A stretch of DNA of 64,000 nt, from the NCBI GenBank assembly GCA_037954235.1, contig JBBMOA010000010.1, positions 24,154,529-24,218,528 on the forward strand, in the 5' to 3' direction. Position 1 is the first letter of the stretch. Every line of letters starts with the position of its first letter. Both the position numbers and the translations under genes were made by a program. Below, piece by piece: positions 1-11,943 of this stretch. The stretch is from Aulostomus chinensis (lineage: Eukaryota; Chordata; Actinopteri; Syngnathiformes; Aulostomidae). The notes beneath the pieces are model-generated. The model was not told the DNA's origin. It did no database searches and worked only from the letters and a program-made list of their open reading frames with translations.

Positions 1-344
1 AACAGAAGTCCACCGCCGTACATATGCAGTAAAAAAGCTTGTAAAACACAGAGGTGGTAGGAAACCTTGTTTGTCTCTGTGACGATGTCCGACAGTACTT
101 TAGGAAGCATCGCTGTTACACCGATCAGATCATTGAGGGGAAGACTAAACAGGAAGAAATACATGGGCTTATGAAGGTTCCTCCTCAGAATGATCAACAT
201 CAGCAGAGTCAAGTTGCAAAAAATACAAAACAAATAAATTGCAACACCAAGCAGAAATATGGGATACTTTCCTCCCAGAGGAATGATAAAGGTGTCCAGG
301 CTTAGTTCAGAGGTCATCCAAAAAGATTCATTCAACATTTTCAT
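1..344 (-). CDS. Olfactory receptor (class A GPCR), 5' part, runs off the left edge
   Basis: The reverse complement reads from an ATG at 344-342 without interruption to the window edge, giving 114 codons of a seven-transmembrane odorant receptor. The short extracellular N-terminus has an N-glycosylation sequon (NES, residues 5-7). TM1 is about residues 32-56 with a Cys-Asn pair in place of the usual Gly-Asn. The odorant-receptor signature LHKPMYFFLF follows at the first intracellular loop. TM2 carries SLPLNDLIG, and the Cys of the conserved extracellular disulfide precedes the start of TM3 (QAFLLHMYGGG). The gene is intronless as far as seen, as usual for fish odorant receptors. A second in-frame ATG at 338-336 could be the start. 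The subfamily cannot be fixed from this part. The MAYDRY motif and TM4-7 would lie to the left of the window. Confidence 0.93.
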   Translation of the reverse strand, partial: MKMLNESFWMTSELSLDTFIIPLGGKYPIFLLGVAIYLFCIFCNLTLLMLIILRRNLHKPMYFFLFSLPLNDLIGVTAMLPKVLSDIVTETNKVSYHLCVLQAFLLHMYGGGLL

Positions 345-3041
345 TTTGTTGAATGATAAGAAAAACAGTCAGAGACAGAGTGGGCGTCTAAAGAAGAAGC
401 CACACACGTAGTGCGGAGGACCACCCAGCACAGCTTTGTCTTCATGTCTTAAGTATAACTAGTTGACGTCACTGTTTGCCTTCGGGATTGTCACTGTTTT
501 CGTAAGGATGAATTTTATCATAAAATAATAGCTGTTGAAACATGATGACAAATATTCAAAAAGAGCATAAAACCAAAATTGTTTTGTCCTTCGTTATATT
601 GTTTGTTCTTGATTATATTGCTATAATCGCACCGAAAACAAGAGCCGGTCTTGGTTTCTGTACTGGAGTCCTACTATTGGGCCTACTCTTCCCTAGATAT
701 TGGATGAGATTTGTGTTTTATTCTGATGTCAGTCTGAAGTTTTGAATCTAAATGTGTGCGTAATGTGCTGTTTCTTAATGATCCCGAGACCTTCAATGCA
801 AAAAAAAACCCCCTATTGGTTCTCTCCATAGTTTAGTGAGATTTTGGGTCGATTTTGACGCTGTGTAACAAATATCTAAATTACACACACTGGATTGGAT
901 CCATATCTTCATGTGATTTGACCTGTCATTGTTTCATCATTGTTCTTCCAAACAAAGTCACAAGGAGCACTTTGTGATGACGGTTTAGTTTAGTTTTACA
1001 CATTCAACATTTGTAGCTGACACCCAATATGCTCGATGCATATAGTCTCTCCTCTCCTGACTCTTCTGGGACTGCCTGATTTGTAATTTAAATATTGCTA
1101 TCACAAAAAATAAATAAGTAAATGATGTATCCTGATTGACAACATGTCGGCAGAATTACATCATATATGTGCATCATTACCTTGTCAAAACAGTTATTAA
1201 TGAGCCCCTGTGAGATGTGTGTAAATAGCATGTTATTAACTGTTTCTTTTTTTATTCCCAGGATGATCAGTAATCCTCTGGTTGGTAATGAGATAATGAG
1301 ATTGTTATTTGTGAAGGAAGGATGTTTTTCTAATAACCCCCACAGGAAGCTGAGGCTGAGGCTGAGGCTGTGGCGCAGCCTTGCAGATGACACCAACACT
1401 CGTCGACGTTTGACCTCTTCACTTAAAACATGAGAAAGGTTCAAATGTGAAAGACTTAAACGGATTAAGTTTGAGGCGAAAATACCACAGCACGGCCAGT
1501 TCGTGTTTAATGTACACAATCGAAAACAAACAATAGTGTACCGATCAATCCACAGTTTTATTTATAATAATTCAAATAGCGCAGTTAACTAATAAAAACT
1601 TTGGTTGGAACTGCACTCTTGTATGTTTGTATTTCATAGCAGTTAAAGGACTAATTGAAACTGAACCCTGAGGCGGTCGCAGCAGGTCTCTGGGCAGTTA
1701 GGACAATAGGAGGCTAATCAGCTCACCCGGGAGAGGTGGACGTAACCCACCCTGACTTGAGCTGATAATTAATTTGACCCTCTGATGAATTTTGGTGGCC
1801 TTTGCTATCCAAACGGAAGTCAACGCTGTGCTGTGCAGTGCTGACATGAATCTTCTTCCCCTCAGTGTGCTGGATAATAGACCCTCAAAAAAAATGAATT
1901 CATTTTTTACATGACTCATTATTTGTCTGTTCTAGTTTGAACAAATATTTGATCCACTCATCTTTATATGGTCAGTGATAGTAACATATTATTCTGCTCA
2001 GGGGAACATTTTAAACAGCAGTGTAATGGTGGACAGTTACTTTAACATTTATTCTTCATTCTTGTCTGACACAAATTTATTTGTTCAGGTGTTTTCTTGA
2101 ATTATTGTGTTCTGTTCATCGTTGTGCCTTGTGTGTTGTATTGTTTAGGCTTAAATATCAAGCAGAAATCAGCTTTGTGCTGTAGACGCTACCTTAACTG
2201 GTTTAGCTTGTCACGAGCAGTTCGGTTGAAGTTGAAAAGATGCATTTGTGCACACAAATATAAAAACACATATTTAACTTTTGGGATCAAGAAGTCAGAA
2301 GGAGACAATGAGCGACAGCCTTTCTTTTTTTAAAATATCTACAACCTAACTTTCCATTTTGCTATCCCCAAACCCCTCCCTCTGAAAAAGTTCATTTTTC
2401 CAAACTAAGAGGTGAGCATAACCAGCAGAAAGAGTGTAAAGTGATATTGGTGGCACTATACTGAAATGAAGTTTTCAGTATGATTGTGGTATTTTTATAT
2501 TTATTTGTTTCATTTTTATTTATTTTTTTTGGTGTGACACTTTGTAGACGTTCCCTGCACTTTGGCCAGGCACCTGAAGGGACCGCTTTAATTCGAACAG
2601 GCCAGATGACGGCTTGTTTGGATAAAGATTAAGCTGTTGCTTGATGTGTGTGCATCACTGCGGTTGGAGAGACACTGAGCTTTTTTTAAAACAGTGTTTC
2701 GCTGATCCCGGATGTTCAAATCCATCAATTTCTCTGTTAAAACAAGCAGCCAAAGGTGGAAAAAAAAATCATTTCCAACAGATTTGCCATTTCTCTGCTG
2801 AGTTTATTAACTTGCACACATTACTGGGGAGGGCGGAAGTAAAAATAAACCCATACACAATGAATTATTGGCAGTGGAGCTTTTGACTTTGCAATACCAA
2901 CTATGGTTTTCCTGTTGAGACAGGGGGAAAAAAATTTGTTCCGTGGTTTCATAAGTCCATCTAAAAATAGTGTATTTACAACAAAAACTTGAGAGGTTTA
3001 CAAATCTACAGCAGCTAATGGAGTCATTCCACCTGAGCCAG
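345..3041. other. Intergenic stretch between olfactory receptor and chrna10
   Basis: AT-rich sequence without a recognisable gene. A 67-codon plus-strand frame at 542-745 is hydrophobic but matches nothing I know and has no splice partners. A short GAGGCT triplication lies near 1351-1368. The right end, 3000-3041, should be the 3' untranslated region of the nicotinic receptor gene. No clear poly(A) signal was pinned down. Confidence 0.5.
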
Positions 3042-6000
3042 CTAGATGGCTTTGCCCATGATGAGGAGGCTCATGAAAAACACCATAATGAAAAACAGCC
3101 ACATGAAGAAGCGGTCTAAAACTTTGGCCACCTTCTTCCACTCCCCAGTCCTCTTCTGCGTTGCCCTCTGATCTCTGTAGCAGTTAGCGATGTACTCAAT
3201 GTTACGCAGCAGCATCCTGTCGGTGCTCAGGGCGCTGCAGGAAACCTCTTTGTCTCTCCTCTCTCCATCACTCTCACCTCCTTTCCTACATCTCCTCGGA
3301 CCCACTGAGTCTCTGCCGTCCATACTCATGAAAACGCCGTTCTCCCAAGTGGTGTAGTGATTAGTGGGGTTCTTCCCGATTGATCCGCGAGGACTCATCA
3401 TGTTTTCTCTCTCCTCAGAAGTCATCGAGCCAAGTGCCTCTTGTCCTCTCTCCATTCTGTACGCACAGTCTTCTCTTGTTGGTCCGGCCTGGCCGTTCAT
3501 GTTACAGTTGGTGTTCTTTGCAAGTGGAGGTTCCTGTTTCTCCGGCTGTGCTGACAAGCAGTTCTCCCCGACTTCATAAACGAAGCACATTCTTGCCATG
3601 TACTGTAGAATGACCTTCTTGGCCCACTTTGGAACAGGTTTGGCATCCGGGCCACAGTGATGTATGTTCATGATGAAGATGGTGAGAGCAGTGGAAGCTG
3701 TGATCATGGTCATAGTTGCAATATAATACTTACCTGTTGAAAAAAAAAAAAAAAACCTCAACATACAGGTGTACAGTTTTGACACATTTCAAACATTTTA
3801 TCGCTCTTACCGATAAGTGGCACGTTCTCAGAGGGCGGCATAATCTCTGCAACCAGCAGCTGAAAGACAGTGAGTGCCAGCATTACCGTAACACCCAAAG
3901 ACACCTTTTCTCCAGAGTCAGCAGGCAGGTAGAAGCCCAGTGGAGCCAGGAAGGAGATCATCACGCACGGAATTAGCAAGTTAAACACGTAGAAGGAAGC
4001 TCTCCTCTTGAGTTTTAACGTGTAGGTCACGTCAGGGTAGGGGTCAGCACAGCAGCCGTACAGAATCACGTTCCTTTTAGCGGGCATACCCAGAACTTCC
4101 CACTCCACATTTTCCACCAGGTCAGCCAAGTCTGCACTCTCCAAGGCGTTCAGGATGTCCAGCTGGTTGCCGTTGTACGTCCAGGAGCCGTAAGTAAACC
4201 TGCATTGCTGAGCGTCAAAAGGAAAGAAAGACACGTCCACTTTGCAGGAGCTCTTGGTGATCGCTGGGGAATCCCACATTATCTGGCCATCGTGTTGGAT
4301 CACCACATTGGTGTCCATGGAGCCAGTGAAATGATCATCAGCACTGAAAGCACAAAGTGAACACGTCTGGAAACACTGATTACTGGAATACTGATCACAC
4401 TCATTACATTTTAGTTCTTCCTCTTGAATTCTTCCAAATCACTCTGGAATGATTTGAAAATCTTGATCAGGATTCAAAGGCACAAGTATACCTGCTAAGG
4501 AGAGAGTCATCCCATATTTGGGTGTTGCACTCGCTCCTCAGTGTTCTGTCTGTGTTTTATATCAATCCAGCAATGCCAACGTGTGTGTTTATACCATAAT
4601 GTGTCTGTGTGTCGTACATTGTCATGCAATCAACTGTTTTCAGGTTGTCATATGCAGTATAAAGTCATTGGAGGCAATATTTGAATCCATGCCTTTACAA
4701 GAACATATTTTATGACTTTTTTTACCCTTCAATTTCATCTTAAAAAGCAGAAAGCAAACACTGGTGATTATTTCTAAGTCCCTGCATCTATTGTGCACCA
4801 TTTTTAGCTTTAGAGTCTTTCTGAGCCTTGGTGACTGCGAGCCACAAGAGGCGCAATTGAGATTTCAGGTGCTGTAAAACTAAATTGGGGTCAAAAAAAA
4901 GAAAAGAAAATCCCTGACGTGGAAGAACAAATTTGTTGTGAATGAGGCCTAATTATACTCTTTTCTACCTTGTCCTCTCTTGCTCTTTTTTAATTGAACT
5001 TTTAATATTTAAAAAAATGTCTAATTGTAAATTCTAATATTGGCTATTTATTCTTGTGTTGATGGCTGTATAATTCTACATTACTGGTGCTTGAAAAAAC
5101 AGACAGCGGTCCGGACACACCCATGAATAATGACTTCAAGGAATGTCCAGCTTGTGCCTTTTATACTGATACAAAACATACATCATTTAAAAATAACCAC
5201 AAGAAATGAAAAGTTAACCCAATACCAGTCCGACCTACTTGTTATATAGGACTATATCAGGTCTCCATACATAACTACTAGGTATGCGGATGGTATCGAG
5301 TCCATCATAATCATCTTTATTCCATTTAAGATGTGCATCAACCCACACTTGCCGAATCCATAAATAAGCGGTCAAAATTTGGTTTCGCTCATCCTGTAAA
5401 ACATTGAAAATGATTTTTTTTAAAAATGGAACTGGAAAAGAAAGGGGACACGTTAGAAATGACATGGACATATAAAGAGTCATCACATTAGACATTTGGA
5501 AATGTTATAGTAGATAAATGATAATGAAACTGGGCCATAATTGATGTAAGTGATGATATCATATCGCCCTGCCGTGATATAAATGCTGCTTCACATTAAC
5601 ATCATGTTGATACATTCATTTCTGAATGGTGAGCTACTTTCTCACATGCTGGTGATTTACCATGTCAATTATTTGTGACAGTGTGACCTGCAGGGTCACA
5701 TTCAGTATGGTGTTTGTGTCCTCCACCGGCCTCAGTGCACTGGTGTAATTGGTAAATAAATCCTTCAGGAGCTTCTGAGCATATTTGCCATGGGCACACC
5801 GGCAATCTAAGACAGGGACAGAGAGAGTTCCCTTAATTCAGCACCATTACATTTTTATTTGGAACACAAAAGAAAAGAAAAAGAAATAAGCGTTGGTGAC
5901 TTTAAATAGCAAGTGAAAGGACTTCCAAAGCAATACCAGAGATGTGTGTGCGTGCATGTGTGTGTGCGTGTGTGTGTGTGTGTGTGTGTGAGTGTGTGTG

Positions 6001-6586
6001 CGTGCGTGCGTGTGTGCAGCGGTTCAAAGAGAGCAAGAACATGAGAGAAAATGTGAAGGCATGACAGATGGTGGTAGGGATCCGAGGGGACATCAGGATA
6101 GACTGACCTTCTACAAAGCTTTACCACAAGATCAGGCAAATCTGCCATTATGTACTAGCAGCGACTTCCTCTGTCCAGCATGTATATGTGGAATGAAGCA
6201 TGTGTTCATTGAAGGATTAACGCAGGGGGACACAATAGTAAAATAGTCAAAACAAGGACAAACAGGAAGAGGAAATCATTCAGGCGCTGTGAAATCTGTG
6301 ATGCTTTCATAATTCAACAAATATCCAGCATATCTTTTTTCTGTCTTCTTGTTTTGTCATTATTTTATCAAGACAACCGTTTTAAATGAATTCACACAAA
6401 AAAAAGGAAAAAAAAAGGAGCAGACCTTATTTTGAAAAACACTATCAAGCGCGTGTGCAGAGTCAACAATGGATTTGGACCATCCAGATGTTTACTCAGA
6501 GGCACTTTCAATAGAGCTGCACAGAAGGTCCAGAGGATTATGATGACAGCACAATCCCTGCACAACTGGATGCAAGTGTGAGACAT
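3042..6586 (-). CDS. chrna10: Nicotinic acetylcholine receptor subunit, alpha9/alpha10 class
   Basis: Ligand-gated cation channel subunit of the calcium-permeable alpha9/alpha10 receptor that mediates efferent cholinergic inhibition of hair cells. Five exons: 6586-6496, 5806-5661, 5393-5239, 4343-3811, 3733-3042, all with GT-AG borders and matching phases, giving 538 aa. Seen in the product: hydrophobic signal peptide (residues 1-30); sequons N50 and N66; Cys-loop C164-C178; agonist-site residues Y129 (loop A), W185 (loop B), and Y226 with vicinal C228-C229 (loop C, YGCCADPYP). TM1 spans about 245-268; TM2 starts EKVSLGVTV at 276, with the glutamate expected of a cation channel. TM3 begins GKYYIATMT; TM4 lies at the C-terminus (FFMWLFFIMVFF). 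Placement next to pgap2 and stim1, as in human 11p15.4, favours chrna10 over chrna9; sequence alone leaves both open. The start was chosen because exon 1 ends in the phase exon 2 needs and supplies the signal peptide. Confidence 0.93.
5943..6017. repeat. (TG)n microsatellite in chrna10 intron 1
   Basis: Interrupted TG dinucleotide tract with several CG interruptions, lying in intron 1 about 140 bp upstream of exon 2 in the direction of transcription. The apparent His-Thr and Cys-Val reading frames across it are repeat artefacts. Confidence 0.95.
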
Positions 6587-7078
6587 TTTGCATGGAAGGG
6601 ATGTGGAAGTGTAAGGGGGGAAATGACCCCCTCCCCACAAAAGAGATGCTCAATTTAACTGCGAATTGGCAAAATGAAATGCAAAACAATAGATGGACGA
6701 ATTCTCTCTCCCCCTTTTTCTCGTATTGCTGATTTTTCAAATTGTATCAACTTGAGCAACCTCTGTAGAACAAGATTAGACCGTGAAATAGAAAAAAAAC
6801 GTACCTGGCAAAAGTCTGACACAAAGAAACAACCGAAACAAAGTTTGGATTCCCCATCGTTTCATTTTTGCTTAGGCAAGTTATTAGAAGTCCAAAACCA
6901 TTTGAGTTACAAACAAGATTCAGTCACAAAAAAAACAAAAAGAATAAGAATGAATTAACAAAATGAAAACGCGGGCTGATCGTTAAAGCACATTTACCGT
7001 GTGCTGGACTACCAGGAGTTGCGGTGTTAATGCTGGAAGAGTGAAGAAAGGCGGGGCAGTGGATTGACAGATTAAAAC

Positions 7079-7079
7079 C

Positions 7080-7155
<76 letters not shown>

Positions 7156-7226
7156 CATCAGCACTTCAAACCGCTCGGGCGGAATGTGTGTTAATGTGTA
7201 TGTGTGTGTGTGTGTGGGGGGGGGGG
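7079..7226. repeat. Compound (CT)n(CA)n and (TG)n-polyG tracts upstream of chrna10
   Basis: A CT run passes directly into a long CA run (7079-7154). A TG run ending in about eleven G residues (7196-7226) follows. They lie between the divergent chrna10 and pgap2 genes, roughly 500-640 bp upstream of the chrna10 start codon, so length variation here could affect either promoter. That effect is inference only. Confidence 0.93.
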
Positions 7227-7349
7227 CATTTTGTTCAGCACCGTGGAGAGCTCCCAGTTTAATTACAACCAGCAAATAAACCTGTGTTTGGATGTCTCCC
7301 TGTTTCTAATTATCACGAGATATCGTTTTCATTCATTATTAATCACGTG

Positions 7350-7703
7350 ATCCAATGTGCGGGCATCATTTTTGATAGGCTGCGCCACCCCAAGTGCTCT
7401 CCTCCGCTCTCTATCTCTTCCGGGCGCATGTTCTCCTCTCATATGTTGTTTTCTTCCTGCAATCTACCGCATATGGAGGATGTTGCATTCGCCGCAGGGC
7501 CTTCTATCATCTGCTGGGATCATTCGACTGAAATCTAGTGGATGTAAAAATAGCGATGGCCGGATAATCCCCATCTGTGTTTAATTCGTCGCGTCCCGAA
7601 ACAGTCAGGTCCATCTTACAGGCAGAATATCCTTGTAATAGCCTTGTTACTGACAGGCCGACGATGCGTAGTTGCTGGTAGATTTACAATAAACGCAGAG
7701 GAG
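7350..7703 (+). promoter_or_regulatory. Probable pgap2 promoter and 5' noncoding exon
   Basis: This stretch is richer in CpG than its surroundings and ends in a plausible donor (GAG, then GTAGGT at 7704). The first coding exon of pgap2 begins after a good acceptor at 8379-8382, six bases before its ATG, so an upstream noncoding exon must exist. This is the best candidate seen. No TATA box was recognised, and the exact transcription start cannot be read from sequence. Confidence 0.3.
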
Positions 7704-8388
7704 GTAGGTTCGTTTCATTTGTCAGAATTCAGATTTGAAACCTTGACAAATAATCAACGGTGAAATTTGACGTGGCCACATTTTCCTGTCACGTGCCTTA
7801 CCGTCAGCTGTGTATATCTTTGCAAGTTATGTTGGAATGTTTCAAATTAGGCTCTATTTTTTCCCCCTTAGGTGATTTTAAGTATAAGACTATGGGAAAG
7901 GTTGAATTTGAATGTCGAAAGACTACTGTTTGTTCATAGTATACTGGGTGACAAGAAAGTATCCTTCACATCTAAATGTGAGCATGGCTAAAGTTGTTTG
8001 CGGAATAAAACTGCGTTCATGATGAATGGAAAATATTTGCTTTTTAAAATAAACTCAACTGGAGATTCAACATTCTTGTGCAAAAACTCACAGAGGCTGA
8101 AAAGAAGCAAATGTACATCTGCTTAATTCTGCTCTTGATTATTTAACTCAACAATAAAGTCCAAGATCATTCATTGGAATTCTCCTCAAGAGGCTTTATA
8201 GTTTCATGTGATGTCCTCCCATGGACCAGGGTGAGGTAAAACTTCCTTTTCACCTTTTTAATATGTGACAAAAATGATAGTATCCTCAGATGAATGAGAT
8301 ATGATGACACTCACAAACTTCTATAAATCCCACTTTACTACTGACAGATTTTTCCCCCCACTTTTCTTCCTGTTTTTCCCAGTCAAAG

Positions 8389-9997
8389 ATGCTACAAGGC
8401 TTAAATATCTTGGGGCATGAGAGGCCCCTGGTCATCAAGTTATCGTTCACTTCCTGTGTTATGGGGACCGTGTGCCTACCGCTGCTCGGGCTCATAACCT
8501 GTGTCTTCATCTCCTCTGTGTTTCATTTTGAGGACTCTACTGGTACGCATTGCCAGGTAAAGTTCATATTTTATAAATCACATCACTTGATACGCGCCTT
8601 GATGCTGATGTGAGACACGTTAAAGGTTTCGGTGTTTTTTTTGTTTGTTTGTTTTAGGTTCCTAACTACCTGCCATCCATCAGTGCATCAATAAGTCTAA
8701 GTCCTGAGTGTTACATATGGCGCTTCTGCATCGGCCTGCATTCAGCGCCGAGGCTCCTGGTGGCGTTCACCTACTTCAAATTTTACAGGGTTCGTTTCAC
8801 CTCAAAGGTCCCTGAGAATTCACTCAGCTGCTTGAACTTGGCCTTTTCCATATCTGAAAACTTCGGCCTCTTGCTCCTCACATATGTATCATCCACTGAG
8901 ACATACTGTGAGTAATTCATATTTTAAATGCTCATCACTATTACTGGGGAGGTTTCCATGCAGACCTTTTTAACTTATTCCTTAACCTTTTGTTTATTTT
9001 GTTGTAACGTTGAATACAGAGAATTTATATATATATAAACTAGAAATAATAATAAGCGTAGGAAAGTTAATGTGTTCTGGCTTTTGTTGTTTGTAGTTTG
9101 ATGCAAAATTGGGTACATGAGAGGTTAGAATTTCTCTTGCAATATAATCGCACAATTCCTCTCCTCTACTCACCCAAATGTCCCCCTGTCTTTGTCTCTT
9201 AGTTGTCCATAAGGAAGGTTTCATCCTGTTCATTGTGAGCTCACTTATCCACATGCTCATAACTTGTCGTTTATGGAAGGCTATCAAGAAGTATTCTTTA
9301 AGTCCTGAGGTAAGTCGCATCAAATCTCACACGAATTCTTTGCTGTTGTAATTTAAAATCAAATTCAACTCACATTTGTGTCATTCTCGTTGTGTCTGTT
9401 TATCGAGGATGCTAAGTCCCATCATTGGAAAGTACGTTTCTTACTACTCCACATTTCCTTCTGTGCTTTTGCTGGATTCTTTTATTGGAAACACAACATG
9501 TACTGTGAATCAGGAAGTAAGTATTGGATCAGTTTGATGGTTTTGCCACCATGACAGTATGTGGTTGGTCTCGCTCTGCCTTTAAAAACCATATTGAACC
9601 TGTCAGCTGTTACCCTTTGTACATTTTTCTGATGGTTTATTGAACAATCCTGCAAAACAAACTTTCTTGCTATGCTATCAGGCCTCCTACTTTCCTGAAG
9701 TAATAATTACTATGTTTGCTAGATGGAATCTGTCACTAAAATATCAATATCTCATTCCCACCACTTGATCTAAAAATGTATAACATCAGTCTTTTTAAAA
9801 ACATTGTAGAATTGTGAGTAAAAAAAAAAAGTTCTTCTCAAACATTGTTGTTTCTTCTTTTACCAGGTTACACACTTTTTGCCCTGTTTGAGTATCTCGT
9901 CGTGTTCTCAAATATGGCCTTCCACCTCACAGCGGTGTGGGACTTTAAGAGCCGGGAGGTCATGATCATTTCATGCTCTGAGGATAAAGACTTCTGA
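8389..9997 (+). CDS. pgap2: Post-GPI-attachment to proteins factor 2
   Basis: Golgi multi-pass membrane protein needed for fatty-acid remodelling of GPI anchors. Known in the family: loss causes GPI-anchored proteins to be shed. Five coding exons: 8389-8556, 8658-8907, 9203-9309, 9408-9516, 9867-9997, summing to 254 aa, the same length as human PGAP2. Family signatures are visible: FHFEDSTGTHC at the end of exon 1; VPNYLPSIS followed by WRFCIGLHSAPR in exon 2; LLTYVSSTE at its end; the FYWKHNMYCESG segment; and EYLVVFSNMAFH before the C-terminus. Several hydrophobic helices are present, the first at about residues 15-45. The start sits 6 bp after the acceptor. The gene is divergent from chrna10 and lies upstream of stim1 on the same strand. 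Confidence 0.95.
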
Positions 9998-10300
9998 CTA
10001 GAAACCCAGAGACTAAGTGCTGTGTGCACATCTGCTCCACCTGCTGTCAACAGCCCCACTTGTGTTCAAGAGGATGAGTGTGATGGAGGCCTTTTCTCCA
10101 TATATTTCCACAATGAAAGTTCACGAGACCACAGAAGATAGATGTTAGATGAGAAGTACAGCAAATATGTGCCATGTCTGTATTTGCCTTAGTTTTTTTT
10201 TATTTGTTGGTGCACTGACCTACTTACAGTATGTCATGTAATGTGAAAATATGTTTGTATAATTCACAGAAAACTTTGTGGTCATACTGTACTGTGTCAA

Positions 10301-10306
10301 AATAAA
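10301..10306 (+). terminator. pgap2 poly(A) signal
   Basis: Canonical AATAAA about 300 bp after the pgap2 stop codon, in a T/G-rich context. It is the first canonical hexamer seen downstream of the stop. Confidence 0.75.
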
Positions 10307-11049
10307 CTTGCAGTTCTTAAATGATGCTTGGCCTTCCTTTTCCAATGGAAGAAATGACCAGTGAAATTTACTGGCATATGGTTGTTAAATTTGATATTTT
10401 ATATAGTCTGAGCAATTAAATTTCCATTTATATGAACAAAAAGAAGATCCTGAAGCGGATCTATATATTTGATAACTTTTGAGGGTTCTATGTTGGCATT
10501 CCAAACCCACCGCTCTTCATTATCCTAAGCTAGCAGGTAGTCCTAGCTTTTTGCAGGTCCCACAGAATGGCACACGTTGGGAGAGAAGCATTCTTTTCTG
10601 CTTTTCTGGCTCTGGGGAGGATGACAAATAAGCAAGTTTACTCATAAATTTACTCATTCCTTTAAATGCTTGTTTTTACATCAGACTTTTTTGGGGGGGT
10701 TAATAAACAATGGAATTAATTAATTAAAGGCCTTGTTATGCAATTCATATACTATGAAGAATTATTTTTATCAGGTTATGTATGATTCATATCATATTGT
10801 CAAAACACAATATGAGTAACCTCAATGTCGATATATCAAAATAAAATTCTTGCATTGTCACGTCAAAGAACGGAAAATGCCAACGGAATTTTGTGTGTTA
10901 TAGTGTAACAAATCCACAGGATGGCAAACTTCAGCCGTCTCCATCCGATGTGAGGTTCCGTTTCACGCCAAACTCCAGGGGGCGACATCAGCCCGTGACA
11001 ACCAGGGAGCCGGTGGTGTAGAAGAAGACAAGCCGAGTGCCCGTTCACA
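10307..11049. other. pgap2-stim1 intergenic spacer
   Basis: AT-rich spacer without a recognisable gene. The last 200 bp become more GC-rich and contain the likely stim1 core promoter. Confidence 0.5.
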
Positions 11050-11181
11050 TTCTGCGGCTTTTTTTTCAGTCCCTCGACTGGGGGAGAGACCTTTGAGGAG
11101 AGGTGCGCTCGGGACCAGATGCTTGCTGCAATGTTATCACGTAACTAAAACTACAGATCTGCTCTCTCTGGTTCATGACAG
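11050..11181 (+). other. stim1 noncoding exon 1 (5' UTR), approximate start
   Basis: GC-rich sequence ends at a near-perfect donor (CAG at 11179-11181, then GTAAGT). The next exon of stim1 begins at 11932 after a pyrimidine-rich acceptor and carries the start codon twelve bases in, so this is the expected upstream noncoding exon. Its 5' limit is a guess. Confidence 0.5.
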
Positions 11182-11943
11182 GTAAGTTTTTTTATTTGTT
11201 ATTCAGCTTCATTGGATGCCTGTTACCAGTGTTGCCATGCAGATGTGGTAGCTGTTTATTACGTCTGACTTGCAGTATCTTGGGGTTAGCTAAACGCCAA
11301 AGGCTGCTAATGTCCCTTCTTGATAAATGTCACCTCGAAAACCCCATGTAAAGTAATTGAAGAAAGCACATGAGGTAGCGTTAATTTCGATGTGTTGTAC
11401 TGAGGGCTTTGAATTATTCCCTGTTGGATGTTCCAGCTCATCTCCGAGTTAGCGGAGATGTTTAAGCTAGCTAGCTTGACATCAGGTCTCCAGGCACAGA
11501 CGGATCAGGCAGCTGTTACTTTTCCTAATCATATTACTTATTCCCCAGAATTTACTAATGTGTGAAAACATGTCCAGCGAGAACATGAGGACACTACTCT
11601 AAGTGACTAACTGTCGTTTCAAATGTCGCTTTAGCTTCGTTTTAACTGTGGAAGCTTCCGACATCGTTTCATCCAGGAAGAAGCGGCTGGTCTAAGAATT
11701 AGAATGTGTTTCACGCTAGCTTTAGTGGCTGCAGATGATTTTCATGTAACAAACTGGGTTTATTGGTGTCTTCTGAGGCGACGCAGTGAATTTACACATT
11801 CAGCTGGGATGACATTTTGTCTTAGAGACAAATCGCTGCATTGTATTGATTATGAGCAATGTTAAATGGATTAAGTGAGGCATGAACACACTGAATTTTC
11901 AATGCTCTGTTTTGTCCTATTTTACCCTCAGCTTATACCGGTC

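Noticed and set aside
54..305. 83-codon plus-strand frame
   Set aside because: It is the antisense shadow of the olfactory receptor gene on the minus strand.
542..745. 67-codon plus-strand frame with hydrophobic segments
   Set aside because: Short, unlike any family I know, no splice partners, and of a length common by chance in this AT-rich sequence.
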